DNA of 64,000 nucleotides from positions 2,567,001-2,631,000 of the forward strand of contig NZ_JABWRZ020000001.1 in NCBI RefSeq assembly GCF_014269185.2, in the 5' to 3' direction. Positions within the stretch are counted from its first letter, which is position 1, and each line of letters begins with the position of its first letter. The position numbers were made by a program, and so were the translations under genes. Source of the DNA: Pseudomonas oryzicola (GTDB lineage Bacteria; Pseudomonadota; Gammaproteobacteria; Pseudomonadales; Pseudomonadaceae). Of the stretch, positions 18,896-27,875 are shown in pieces. The notes under the pieces are model-generated. The model was not told the origin of the DNA and did no database searches. It saw nothing but the letters and a program-made list of their open reading frames with translations.

Positions 18896-20533
18896 ATGAG
18901 TCACTTGAAAGAAGGTGCAGCACTGGATGGTCGGGTATTTTGGCCATCGATTGCAGTGATACTCGGTGTTACGGTTCCGCTGATCGCATTTCCCGACGCG
19001 GGCAATGCAGTGATCAATCAAATGTTCGCCTTTGCCACCGGCAAGTTTGGTTGGCTCTATCTGCTTTTCGGCCTGATGACCGTCGTGTTCCTGTTGTGGA
19101 TGGCGTTCGGGCGTTACGGAAATATCCGCCTTGGTCGCAAGAGTGATACACCAGAGTTTTCCTATTTCAGCTGGGTCGCCATGATTTTTTGTGGTGGTAT
19201 CGGCATAGCCATTGTCAACTGGGCCTGGGTCGAGCCGATCTATTATTTCAATGGGCCTCCATTGAATGTGGCTGCACACAGTCGTGAAGCGGCAGAGTGG
19301 GCATTGACCTATGGGCAGTTCCACTGGGGGCTGACCCCTTGGGCATTCTACTGCTTGCCGGCTCTGCCCATTGCATACTCGATGTATGTGCGCCGCCAGC
19401 CTGGGGTGAGATTATCGGTGGCGGCGCGTGGCGCCCTTGGCGATAAGTCCAATGGGTGGCTCGGTCTCACCCTCGATACGGTGGTGGTCTTCGGGATTGT
19501 CGGTGGCGTAGGCACGTCCCTTGGCCTGGCTGTTCCTCTTGTCTCGACCTTGGCCGGGGATATCTTCGGAATACAGCAGTCCTTCGTATTCGATATGTGT
19601 GTGCTGGCCCTGTGGACGTTGATGTTCGGCATGAGCGTGTGGTTCGGGCTGAGCAAAGGGATAAAGATACTCAGCGATATCAACGTCTATCTGGCCTTTG
19701 CGCTGCTTTTGTTCGCTGCGGCTGTCGGTCCGACCTTGGTGCTCATCAATGGCTGGGCAAACAGCCTGGGGCTGATGCTCAATAATTTCATCCACATGAG
19801 CCTGTGGACCGACCCCGTTGCAAAAGGTACGTTTCCTCAGGACTGGACGATTTTCTATTGGGCCTGGTGGATTGCCTATGCGCCCATGATGGGGTTGTTC
19901 GTGGCTCGTATTTCCCGCGGGCGGACGATCAAAGAGCTGATATTGGCTGAGCTGGTCTGGGGCAGCCTGGGTTGCTGGGTGTTCTTCGCGGTCTGGGGTG
20001 GCTACTCGCTTAACCTCCAGTTGTCGGGCGCATTGGATGTCAATGCTATTTTGTCAGCACAAGGCATTCCGGCGGCAGTACTGGCCATTTTGAAAACCAT
20101 GCCGTTTTCAAGTCTTGTTATTGGCGCTTTCGTTCTGCTTTGTTTTGTATTTTTGGCGACGACGCTTGATTCGGCAGCTTACGTGCTTGCGTCAGTGACA
20201 TCGAATGAGCTTAGCGGCTATGAGGAACCTCAGCGCTGGCTGCGAGTGGTTTGGGCGCTGTTGCTGGCGGTGATCGGCATCGGCCTGCTCAAAGTCGGGG
20301 GGCTGAAAGCTGTGCAAACATCTACCATTGTCGTCGCGCTGCCGTTGATACCGGTGCTTGGCGTGCTGGCCTGGTCACTGCTTCGCATGATTCGTGCAGA
20401 TCTTGGGCGTGAACTGGAAGCGACGGAAATTGTTTTGGACGATGCGGCCACCCTTGCTAATACGATGGAGGCTGATGCGCCGCCGGCTGCGGTAATTGAT
20501 TTGCTTGCGACTCATCCCGAGCCCAGGCGTTAA
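18896..20533 (+). CDS. dddT: BCCT-family betaine/DMSP transporter DddT
   Basis: 545 residues, 12 membrane segments. BCCT signatures are the aromatic-rich WAWVEPIYYFNGPP and FYWAWWIAYAPMMGLFVARISRGRTI, which build the tryptophan box that holds quaternary ammonium or sulfonium groups. Placed after dddDBC, it most likely imports DMSP, possibly with glycine betaine or carnitine as well. The tail of about 50 residues is acidic. One 60-base sample (19441-19500) counts 57 percent GC against 68 percent in a ureC sample (34621-34680), which hints at different ancestry. Confidence 0.86.
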   Translation: MSHLKEGAALDGRVFWPSIAVILGVTVPLIAFPDAGNAVINQMFAFATGKFGWLYLLFGLMTVVFLLWMAFGRYGNIRLGRKSDTPEFSYFSWVAMIFCGGIGIAIVNWAWVEPIYYFNGPPLNVAAHSREAAEWALTYGQFHWGLTPWAFYCLPALPIAYSMYVRRQPGVRLSVAARGALGDKSNGWLGLTLDTVVVFGIVGGVGTSLGLAVPLVSTLAGDIFGIQQSFVFDMCVLALWTLMFGMSVWFGLSKGIKILSDINVYLAFALLLFAAAVGPTLVLINGWANSLGLMLNNFIHMSLWTDPVAKGTFPQDWTIFYWAWWIAYAPMMGLFVARISRGRTIKELILAELVWGSLGCWVFFAVWGGYSLNLQLSGALDVNAILSAQGIPAAVLAILKTMPFSSLVIGAFVLLCFVFLATTLDSAAYVLASVTSNELSGYEEPQRWLRVVWALLLAVIGIGLLKVGGLKAVQTSTIVVALPLIPVLGVLAWSLLRMIRADLGRELEATEIVLDDAATLANTMEADAPPAAVIDLLATHPEPRR

Positions 20534-20745
20534 GCGGTTATCTTGCCTGTTGCATGCGAAGAGTTCGAATCCCGAATGCGCCGCCATTCTGGCGTTGTCG
20601 CGAAGCCGGTCGAGGTAGTCGGTCCACTGCTGCGCTGCCTCTGGGCGGTGCCTCGATCCTGGCTTTTCGGTTTTGAGTGGGGCGATGTGATTGGCCCTCA
20701 TAACCCTTTGTATTAAAAGGATTTGTGGTGTTTGGTGAAGCTCGA

Positions 20746-21660
20746 TCAAAGGCTGTCGGGATCGCCAAAGAACATCTGTATCCGCGACCGCAACCAGCGC
20801 TCTGCCGGGTCATTGTCCTGCGCCCCGCGCCAGGCCATGTGCAGTTCGAAACTGCGCACCTCCAGCGGTAGATCCTCCGCCCGCAGCCCACCGGCTGCGG
20901 TCAGCGCATCGGCCGTGTAGTCCGGCACCGTGGCCACGATATCGGTGCCCGCCAGCAAACTCCCCAGCCCATTGAACTGCGGCACCGCCAGCACCACATG
21001 GCGCTTGCGGCCGATTTCCTCCAGGGCCTCGTCGATGAACCCCGACAGGTCACCAGCGAACGACACCAGGGCATGCGGCCGGGCACAGAAATCGTCCAGG
21101 CTGATGGCGCCGGGGACGCTGTCGGCGCGCAACAGCTTCGGCATGCTGCGGCGCAGGACCTTGCGCTTGGCGTTGGCGGGCAGTTCGCTGGTGTAGCTGA
21201 CCCCCACCGAGATCTCGCCCGAAGCCAGCAGCGTTGGCATCAGCAGGTAGTTGACCCGGCGCACCACCAGCACGATGCCCGGTGCTTCGGCACGGATACG
21301 CTTGAGCAACTGCGGCAGCAGGGCGAACTCGGCGTCGTCCGACAGGCCGATGCGGAACACCGCATTGCTGGTGGCCGGGTCGAATTCGGCTGCGCGGCTG
21401 ACGGCGGTGGAAATCGAGTCCAGCGCGGGAGACAGCAGGGCGAAGATCTCGTGCGCCCGGGCCGAGGGCTCCATGCTACGGCCGGTACGCACGAACAGCG
21501 GGTCGTCGAACAGGTTGCGCAGGCGTGACAGGGCCGCGCTGATGGCGGGCTGGCCGAGGAACAGTTTTTCCGCGGCACGGGTCACGCTGCGCTCGTGCAT
21601 CAGCGTTTCGAACACAATCAGCAGGTTGAGGTCTACGCGACGCAGGTCGTTTCGATTCAT
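20746..21660 (-). CDS. LysR-family regulator (NodD/LeuO-like subgroup)
   Basis: 304 residues with the N-terminal DLRRVDLNLLIVFETLMHERSVTRAAEKLFLGQPAISAALSRLRNLFDDPLFVRTGRSM, the DPLFVR signature of the NodD/SyrM/LeuO branch. Divergent from the oxidoreductase at 21852 with a 191-base gap, so it probably controls that gene. The 212-base gap towards dddT holds nothing I recognise. Confidence 0.85.
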   Translation of the reverse strand: MNRNDLRRVDLNLLIVFETLMHERSVTRAAEKLFLGQPAISAALSRLRNLFDDPLFVRTGRSMEPSARAHEIFALLSPALDSISTAVSRAAEFDPATSNAVFRIGLSDDAEFALLPQLLKRIRAEAPGIVLVVRRVNYLLMPTLLASGEISVGVSYTSELPANAKRKVLRRSMPKLLRADSVPGAISLDDFCARPHALVSFAGDLSGFIDEALEEIGRKRHVVLAVPQFNGLGSLLAGTDIVATVPDYTADALTAAGGLRAEDLPLEVRSFELHMAWRGAQDNDPAERWLRSRIQMFFGDPDSL

Positions 21661-21851
21661 CGGGGCGCTTCGCCTGAAAGGGTGCAGGGGTGAATCTTAA
21701 GGCCAAAGGCTGGTACCCTGCACGGGTTTACGGGGGCCAATCGCAAGGAAAGTCAGGTGCCCAATCGATGACAAGCATGTCGACTATTAATGACCACTGA
21801 TGGTCTAACCGGTAAAGCCCGGATAGAGTTCGTGGTAATTAGAGGTTCACA

Positions 21852-22889
21852 ATGGCGAGGTATGCGATGTCCCGCATGATCCGTTTCCACAAGTTCGGCG
21901 CTGCCGATGTGCTCCGCTGCGAGGAGCAGGCCGAACCGTCACCCGCTGCCGACGAGGTGCAGATCCGCGTCGAGGCGATTGGCGTCAGCTGGTATGACGT
22001 GCTCTGGCGGCAGAACCTGGCACCGTCCCAGGCTCGCCTGCCGGCGGGGATCGGCCACGAGATGGCCGGGGTGGTGACGGCGGTCGGCGAAGGCGTCGAG
22101 GATATCGCGGTAGGCGACCGGGTGGCCAGTTTCCCGGCGACCAGTGCCAACGACCACCCGGTATACGGCGATGTCATCGTCCTGCCGCGTACTGCCATTA
22201 CCCGCTACCCGGATGTACTCACGCCAATCGAGGCCAGCGTGCACTACACGCCGCTGCTGATCGCCTATTTCGCCTATGTCGACCTGGCCCGGGCCAAGGC
22301 CGGGCAGACCGCGCTGGTCACCGATGCCAGCCATTGCGCGGGCCCGGCCTTCGTGCAACTGGGCAAGGCCCTGGGCTTGAAGGTGTTTGCCGCTACCAAG
22401 GAAGCGGAACAGCGTGAGTACCTGCTGGGCCTGGGCGCCGACAAGGTGATCGTCACCGAAGAACAGGACTTGCTGCTGCAGGTTGGCAAGTACACCGACG
22501 GCCGCGGCGTGGACATGGTCCTCGACGGCATGGGCGGGCCGCAGATGTCGCTGTTGGGCGATGTCCTGGCTCCGCGTGGAAGCCTGGTGCTGTATGGCCT
22601 GCAAGGCGGCAACCAGACGCCGTTCCCGGCGTGCGCGGCGTTCCAGAAGAACATCCAGTTCTATGTGCATTGCATCGGCAACTTCACCGGCAAGCCGGAG
22701 CTGGGTATCAGCCAGGACCAGGTGGCGTTGCAGCGTGCCCTGCGCGACATCAACCAGTTCACTGCCGACCAGCTGCTGACACCCCAGATCATCAAGGTGT
22801 ACCCCTTCGAGCAGGTGGTGGAGGCGCACCGCTACATGGACCAATGCCCGTGTGGTGGGCGTGTGGTGTTGGATATGGGGCACCACTGA
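21852..22889 (+). CDS. Zinc-type alcohol dehydrogenase / quinone-oxidoreductase-like protein
   Basis: 345 residues (340 if the ATG at 21867 is used; both have an AGG-type ribosome-binding site six bases upstream). Medium-chain dehydrogenase/reductase fold with the GHEMAGVVTAVGEGVEDIAVGDRV motif of the GroES-like domain and a Rossmann domain with LGKALGLKVFAATKEAEQ. The usual catalytic-zinc Cys is not obvious, so it is closer to the quinone reductase-type branch. Substrate unknown. Divergent LysR partner; a clear terminator follows. Confidence 0.82.
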   Translation: MARYAMSRMIRFHKFGAADVLRCEEQAEPSPAADEVQIRVEAIGVSWYDVLWRQNLAPSQARLPAGIGHEMAGVVTAVGEGVEDIAVGDRVASFPATSANDHPVYGDVIVLPRTAITRYPDVLTPIEASVHYTPLLIAYFAYVDLARAKAGQTALVTDASHCAGPAFVQLGKALGLKVFAATKEAEQREYLLGLGADKVIVTEEQDLLLQVGKYTDGRGVDMVLDGMGGPQMSLLGDVLAPRGSLVLYGLQGGNQTPFPACAAFQKNIQFYVHCIGNFTGKPELGISQDQVALQRALRDINQFTADQLLTPQIIKVYPFEQVVEAHRYMDQCPCGGRVVLDMGHH

Positions 22890-22908
22890 CGGTGGTTCGA
22901 TTGATCAG

Positions 22909-22935
22909 AAAACCCGGGCCTGCCCCGGGTTTTTT
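22909..22935 (+). terminator. Intrinsic terminator
   Basis: Stem AAACCCGGG / CCCGGGTTT with a CCTGC loop and a T run, 20 bases after the oxidoreductase stop. Confidence 0.88.
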
Positions 22936-23399
22936 GTGCCTCGGGGAAAAGTTAAGGCGCTAAAAACAGAAGGTTCCTACAACAATGCGCGAATCTGATT
23001 ACATGAAAACCGAGTTTGTCGTGATTCATCGACATATCTCGGCAAGTTTTTTGGCTTGAATTGTATTTGCATCGCGGTCAATGTGATTTTTCATTTTTTC
23101 TGAATGCTTTTTATACCCTCATCTGTATCTTTCATTCGCTTTGCTTCCCTTGATAATGGCCCATTGATAGTTTGCGCAAGGAGCTTGAGATGAGCAGGGC
23201 TACGCACGAGCCAGGGCGGTGGTTGTTAGCGGTGGGCAGCGGTAAGGGGGGATTTTTCTCGATGGCCTGGCGACAGTGAATGGTTACGTCATTACTTCCT
23301 TTAAGTTGTAGGAAATTTCTTCTGGTAAGGCCGAGGCATGTACTTGAGCAGTGTTCTGTTCGGCATGTATTGGCTATTTGAAGTTGATGAGGTGACTCC
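22936..23399. other. AT-rich intergenic stretch upstream of the unknown protein/MocR-like operon
   Basis: About 460 bases without a credible gene. From about 23020 to 23160 it is clearly richer in A/T than the surroundings, with T runs near 23080-23120. A promoter for the gene at 23400 must lie here. I find no recognisable RNA family, repeat or operator. Confidence 0.5.
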
Positions 23400-24785
23400 G
23401 TGACGGCTATTCACGACCAAGCAATGCACTACATCTACCAGCAAGTGCTCGAGCGCTTGTTGAAACACATGTCCAAGGCCCAGCGTGCCTCTCTGCAGTT
23501 ACTGATACAACGCTTGCTGGTGGCTGCAGGCGGGCCCGAATACATCGGCACCTTCCGCCTGCTGGTGCTGCAGGGCTGCGACCGTCGCAGTGCCCGGCTG
23601 CTGGCCATACTGCGTGCCGCGCAGTTGAGCATTGCCTTGCGTGCGCCGGTCACGTTCCAGTTGCAGGTGCTGGTGGTCAGCTTGCCCGTCGCCGACAGCG
23701 CTACGCTCGAAAGCCATGAACGCAACTTCAGTGTCCTGTTCCTGCAGGAGGATCCGCGGGTTCAGCTCCAGATGGTCGAAGGGCGTGAAGTGGTACCCTT
23801 CAGGTCTCGGCCTTCGGCAGCCGGCGAGCGGCGGCTGCAAGCGCGTGATGCCCTGCTGATGTTTGGCCACCTGGTGGATGCCAGGCCGGAAGCCCTGTTG
23901 GGTAGCCGCCTGCATCTGGAGTTGGCCGACGCCGTGGGTGCCGCTCTGCGGGCCCAGGCACCTGCCGACGCACTGGTTACTGCCGTTCCGGCGCGCCTGC
24001 GGCGGCGCTACCTGGCCTGGGCCCGGCGCACCCTGCGGCTGGCAGGGGCACAGGGGCCGCACAGGGTGCACCAGTGCCTGTCGACGCTGGCCCAGGGGCT
24101 GGGCTGGCTGCATGGCAGCGTCGGTGGGGCGCTCGATGCCCAGGGCGGGGGGGCAGCGGGCGTTGTGCCGGAGGGGCTGCCTGTGCGCGCGTTTGCCATT
24201 GATGACCTGCTGCCGCATTTGCTCGAAGTGCAGCAACTCGACCTCATGCTCGGTTGTGGCGTCGAGGCCGACCAGGATGCCTGGCCACTGGCGGCGTTCA
24301 TCGACCCAATGGCCTTGACGCAATTGCACGAACTGCGCGCCCGCAGCCTGGAGCCGCAGGCTGGTCGACCAGCGCTACGCCTGCCTGGCAAGCCTGGCGG
24401 CAGCCGGCACGGCGATGTGCAGCAGGTACAGTTTGGCAAAGCCTACGGTATCAACCAGACCCAACTGGTGTGCGTCCTGTTCAGTCCGTTTGCCCGGCAG
24501 GGGAAGAACCTCGAGCGGTTCCTGCAGTGCCGGCATGCGGACATGCTGGTGGCGTTGCCCTATCTGCACCGGGCCCTGCAGGGCAAAACCTGCCCGGAGG
24601 CGGTCAAGGACTGGCTGGTGAACACCAGTGGCCTGCCGTTGGGGCAACTGCGGGCGATCTATGACGGGCGCTTGCGTCTGGCAGCCTGGCGCCTGATGAG
24701 CAACCTGGCGCAACGCGATATCCACCTGCGGTGGTTGCCACCCGGCACGGCAGAGCGGCGGCGCAGCGCGGCAGGGCAGCCCTGA
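23400..24785 (+). CDS. Hypothetical protein, partner of MocR-like regulator
   Basis: 461 residues, family not recognised. The start at 23400 is a GTG; ATGs in frame soon after (residue 8) are possible. The protein is soluble-looking, rich in Leu, Ala and Arg, with no signal peptide and no membrane segment. Two regions look distinct: residues 1-140, opening with a helical YQQVLERLLKHMSKAQRASLQ section, and a C-terminal part (about 345-461) with FGKAYGINQTQLVCVLFSPFARQGKNL. The stop overlaps the ATG of the regulator downstream (TGATG), so the two are translationally coupled and probably act together. Confidence 0.7.
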   Translation: MTAIHDQAMHYIYQQVLERLLKHMSKAQRASLQLLIQRLLVAAGGPEYIGTFRLLVLQGCDRRSARLLAILRAAQLSIALRAPVTFQLQVLVVSLPVADSATLESHERNFSVLFLQEDPRVQLQMVEGREVVPFRSRPSAAGERRLQARDALLMFGHLVDARPEALLGSRLHLELADAVGAALRAQAPADALVTAVPARLRRRYLAWARRTLRLAGAQGPHRVHQCLSTLAQGLGWLHGSVGGALDAQGGGAAGVVPEGLPVRAFAIDDLLPHLLEVQQLDLMLGCGVEADQDAWPLAAFIDPMALTQLHELRARSLEPQAGRPALRLPGKPGGSRHGDVQQVQFGKAYGINQTQLVCVLFSPFARQGKNLERFLQCRHADMLVALPYLHRALQGKTCPEAVKDWLVNTSGLPLGQLRAIYDGRLRLAAWRLMSNLAQRDIHLRWLPPGTAERRRSAAGQP

Positions 24786-26140
24786 TGGCGCGGGCTGCAC
24801 GTGGCGAGTTTGCCTATCGCAAGGTGTACCGCTACCTGATAGCGCTGATCGACGAGGCGCCCGACGCAGGCCCTTGCCGCCTACCGTCGCTGCGTGCGCT
24901 GTCGCGGCAGTTGAGAGTATCGCTGGCCACCGTGCAGAGCGCCTACAACCTGCTGGAGGAGGAGGGCCGGGTTCGGTGCCTGCCGAGATCGGGTTATTTT
25001 ATCCAGGGGGCTGCCAAAGGCGAGGCTGCGAGCATGCCCACGCAGGCTCCCTTGCCGGCCCAGCCAACGCTTGAGCGTGCCCTGTTCAGCCACGAGCGGC
25101 GCCTGGCGCGCCAACGCATGCACGGTGCCACCGCCTGGGCGGAAGTCGGCAGCGCCCGCCTGCGCCTTGCGCTGGCACAGCGCTATACCCGCTCCTCCAG
25201 CCAGTACTGGCGTGCCGAGGATGTGCAACTGGCCCCGGATGTACCGGCGCTGCTGGAGACACTGCTGGCTGCGCTGGCCTTGCGCGGGGGGACCGTGCTG
25301 GTGCACGCGCCCTGTTGCCCGCAGGTGCTGCGCGCCCTGGCGCGTGCCAGCATGCGTGTGCTGGAGGTGCCGGCAGACCCGCGCGGCAACCCGGACCTGC
25401 GCGCCGTGGCTCGGCTGCTGGGGAGCGAGCCGGTGTGCATGATGGTCATGCCGTCGTGCCTTGGCATGCCGCAAGGGCGAGTGGTGGCGCCACACTATCA
25501 GCGCCAGCTTGGCCAGTTGTTGGCCCGGCACCCGGTATGGTTACTGGAGAACGATCTGGACAGCGAGCACTGCTACAGCGGGCCGCCGAGCCAGCGCCTG
25601 CGTGACTGGGCCGATCCGCGCTGGCTGCTGGTGATGGGGGCGTTCGAAGCCGTAGTCGGGGCCGAGGCGCCTTACGCCTATGTACTGGGGCCTGATGGGC
25701 TATTGGCCGGTGCGTTCGCCGAGCGTGCGTTTCGGCTTGCGCCCCTGCGCCTGCAGGCGCTTGCGCAAATGCTCGGCAAGCGGGAAGCAGAGGCACAACT
25801 GGTACGCCTGCGCTCAGGGCTGCAAAGGCGCGTGCAATGCCTGGCACACGCGCTGGAGCTGCAGTTCGGTGAGCGAGTGGTGCTGGAAACGCCTGAAGGC
25901 GGCCAGGCACTCTGGGTGCGTTTTCGCCAGCCGCTGGCATGGGAGGGCATCGCCGCAGCCCTGGCGGGTTCGGCACTGCACGCGCTACCAGGCACGCACT
26001 TCAGCCTGCAGGGGCGGTATCAGCAGTATCTGGCGCTGGTGTGGATGGGAGAGCATACCGAGGCCCTGCAACAGGCTGTGGTGCGCCTGGCCCAGGCATT
26101 GGAGCTGCGTTGCGGGCGGCCCGTCGGTATTGCGGGTTGA
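24785..26140 (+). CDS. MocR-like GntR regulator with degenerate aminotransferase domain
   Basis: 451 residues from the ATG at 24785. N-terminal GntR winged helix (PSLRALSRQLRVSLATVQSAYNLLEEEGRVRCLPRSGYFI), then a fold-type I aminotransferase-like domain. The DxD-type motif survives as ENDLDSEHCY. The segment that normally reads GTFSK, with the PLP-binding lysine, is GAFEA here, so A289 replaces the lysine. The protein probably senses something other than PLP-amino acid aldimines, or acts through its partner. It overlaps the stop of the unknown gene upstream. Confidence 0.82.
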   Translation: MARAARGEFAYRKVYRYLIALIDEAPDAGPCRLPSLRALSRQLRVSLATVQSAYNLLEEEGRVRCLPRSGYFIQGAAKGEAASMPTQAPLPAQPTLERALFSHERRLARQRMHGATAWAEVGSARLRLALAQRYTRSSSQYWRAEDVQLAPDVPALLETLLAALALRGGTVLVHAPCCPQVLRALARASMRVLEVPADPRGNPDLRAVARLLGSEPVCMMVMPSCLGMPQGRVVAPHYQRQLGQLLARHPVWLLENDLDSEHCYSGPPSQRLRDWADPRWLLVMGAFEAVVGAEAPYAYVLGPDGLLAGAFAERAFRLAPLRLQALAQMLGKREAEAQLVRLRSGLQRRVQCLAHALELQFGERVVLETPEGGQALWVRFRQPLAWEGIAAALAGSALHALPGTHFSLQGRYQQYLALVWMGEHTEALQQAVVRLAQALELRCGRPVGIAG

Positions 26141-26178
26141 ACGCGGCGCGACCCACGGCACTTGCCAGTCGGGCTGGT

Positions 26179-26194
26179 CTGTATGTATAACCAG
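26179..26194 (+). promoter_or_regulatory. LexA-type SOS box
   Basis: CTGTATGTATAACCAG fits the gammaproteobacterial LexA consensus CTG-N10-CAG with an AT-rich, TATA-like spacer. It lies 31 bases before the start of the FAN1-type nuclease gene, where LexA would block transcription of a DNA-repair operon. Confidence 0.7.
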
Positions 26195-26225
26195 TACCCA
26201 ATCCAGCCGCCTGACCCCATTGCCA

Positions 26226-27875
26226 GTGATCGCCCATTCCGTCGATGACCCGTTCTACTACCTGCACAATTTTCGCCAGGTGCTGCTGTGGGTCGAACAA
26301 CGCTACGCAGACCTGCTCGACGACCAGGAACTGGCTTTCATCCGCACGTTCGGTCAGCTGGCCAAACCGGCGCAGGCGCTGATGGTGCGCATGGTCATGC
26401 GCAAAGGTGAGCTGTTTCGCAGCGACCGCCTCGATTATGCCGAAATCGGTGACACCGGCCAGGCGCTGCAGCCGTTGCTGGCCCTCGGCTGGGTGCAGGA
26501 ACCTGCACAACTGGCGCTGGCGCAGCTGTTCGCCTTGTTGCGCAAGGACGAGCTTGCCAGCTGTTTTGCCCGCTACCTGAGCCGCCCGCGCGCTGCCAAG
26601 CAGGAGTTGCTGGCCCAACTGCAACCGCTGGGCCTGCAAGCCCGGCCATTGGCCGAGTGGTTCCCGGGCAGCGGCCTGCGCATCCTGCAGTGGCGCCTGC
26701 AATCACTATGCGACCGCATGCGCCTGCTGTTTTTTGGCAACCTGCACCAGGACTGGTCGGACTTCGTCCTCGCCGATCTTGGCCTGCTGCGCTACGAACA
26801 GGTGCCGTTCAGCACCGATTCACGTGCCTTGCAGCAACGCGCCGAGGTCGACCTGGCCATGGCTTTGCATCAGTGTGCCGAACGCCTGGAACAAGGCGAG
26901 GACCCAGGGTCGATCCTCGCAACCCTGCACGGCCTGCACAGCGAGAATCCGTGGCTGGCCCGGCGTTATGCGCGCCTGCAATTTGCCCTGGGCCAGCAGT
27001 GCGAGCGCCAGGGCGACTGGGCGCAGGCCATGGCCGTCTACGCGCAATGCAGCCATGCCCAGGCGCGTATTCGCCAGGTGCGGGTGCTGGAGCGCAGCGA
27101 GCAATGGCCCCAGGCGCACGCCCTGGCGCTGCAACTGGCCGCGGCACCGGCCAACGCACTGGAAGTGCAGGCGCTGGAGCGCATGCTGCCACGCTTGGCG
27201 CGCAAGCTCGGCGGCCCGCCGCAACCGCGCCAGCGTGCAGCTGCCCTGGAACTGATCGAGCTGGAACTGCCGCGCGAACACGCCGCGCTGGGGGTGGAGG
27301 AGGCCGTACGACAACACCTGGCCGAGGAGGGTGGGCCGGTGCATTACGTGGAGAACACGCTGTTCAACAGCCTGTTCGGCCTGCTGTGCTGGGAAGCGAT
27401 CTTCGCCCCGGTGCCTGGCGCGTTTTTCAACCCGTTCCAGGCTGCGCCGCAGGACTTGCATGACAGCGACTTCCAGCAGCGGCGCAGCGCACAGTTCGAG
27501 CGTTGTCTGGGGCGGCTTGACGACGGGAGCCATCACCAGGCCATTCTTGACTGCTACGCCGCCAAGCAAGGCCTGCAATCGCCGTTCGTGTTCTGGTCCA
27601 TGCTCAGCGAAACGCTGTTGGCACAGGCGCTGGCCTGCCTGCCCGCAGCGCACTTGAAGCAGTGTTTCCTGCGCCTGTTGCAGGATATCCGCAACAACCG
27701 CGCCGGGATGCCCGACCTGATCCAGTTCTGGCCCGGGCAAGGCCGCTACCGCATGGTCGAGGTCAAGGGGCCCGGCGACCGCCTGCAGGACAACCAGTTA
27801 CGCTGGCTGGAGTTCTGCCGGGCCCACGGTCTGCCCGTCGCGGTGTGCCATGTGCGCTGGAGCGAAACGCCGTGA
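26226..27875 (+). CDS. FAN1-type VRR-NUC domain nuclease
   Basis: 549 residues from a GTG at 26226. The frame is open much further upstream but only as a shadow of the regulator gene, and no strong ribosome-binding site marks the start. The C-terminal VRR-NUC domain has the PD-(D/E)xK residues D497 (RAGMPDLI), E512 and K514 (MVEVKGPGDRLQDNQLRWLEF). The middle is a helical, TPR-like region. Bacterial FAN1 proteins cut 5-prime flaps and help unhook interstrand crosslinks. The stop overlaps the helicase gene, and a LexA box lies upstream. Confidence 0.88.
   Translation: MIAHSVDDPFYYLHNFRQVLLWVEQRYADLLDDQELAFIRTFGQLAKPAQALMVRMVMRKGELFRSDRLDYAEIGDTGQALQPLLALGWVQEPAQLALAQLFALLRKDELASCFARYLSRPRAAKQELLAQLQPLGLQARPLAEWFPGSGLRILQWRLQSLCDRMRLLFFGNLHQDWSDFVLADLGLLRYEQVPFSTDSRALQQRAEVDLAMALHQCAERLEQGEDPGSILATLHGLHSENPWLARRYARLQFALGQQCERQGDWAQAMAVYAQCSHAQARIRQVRVLERSEQWPQAHALALQLAAAPANALEVQALERMLPRLARKLGGPPQPRQRAAALELIELELPREHAALGVEEAVRQHLAEEGGPVHYVENTLFNSLFGLLCWEAIFAPVPGAFFNPFQAAPQDLHDSDFQQRRSAQFERCLGRLDDGSHHQAILDCYAAKQGLQSPFVFWSMLSETLLAQALACLPAAHLKQCFLRLLQDIRNNRAGMPDLIQFWPGQGRYRMVEVKGPGDRLQDNQLRWLEFCRAHGLPVAVCHVRWSETP

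Noticed and set aside
7150..20600. Integrative element carrying the ddd genes
   Set aside because: No integrase, transposase, tRNA or direct repeats were found at either edge; lower GC alone does not define an element.
20375..20749. 124-codon minus-strand frame beside dddT
   Set aside because: Mostly antisense to dddT, no ribosome-binding site and no motif.
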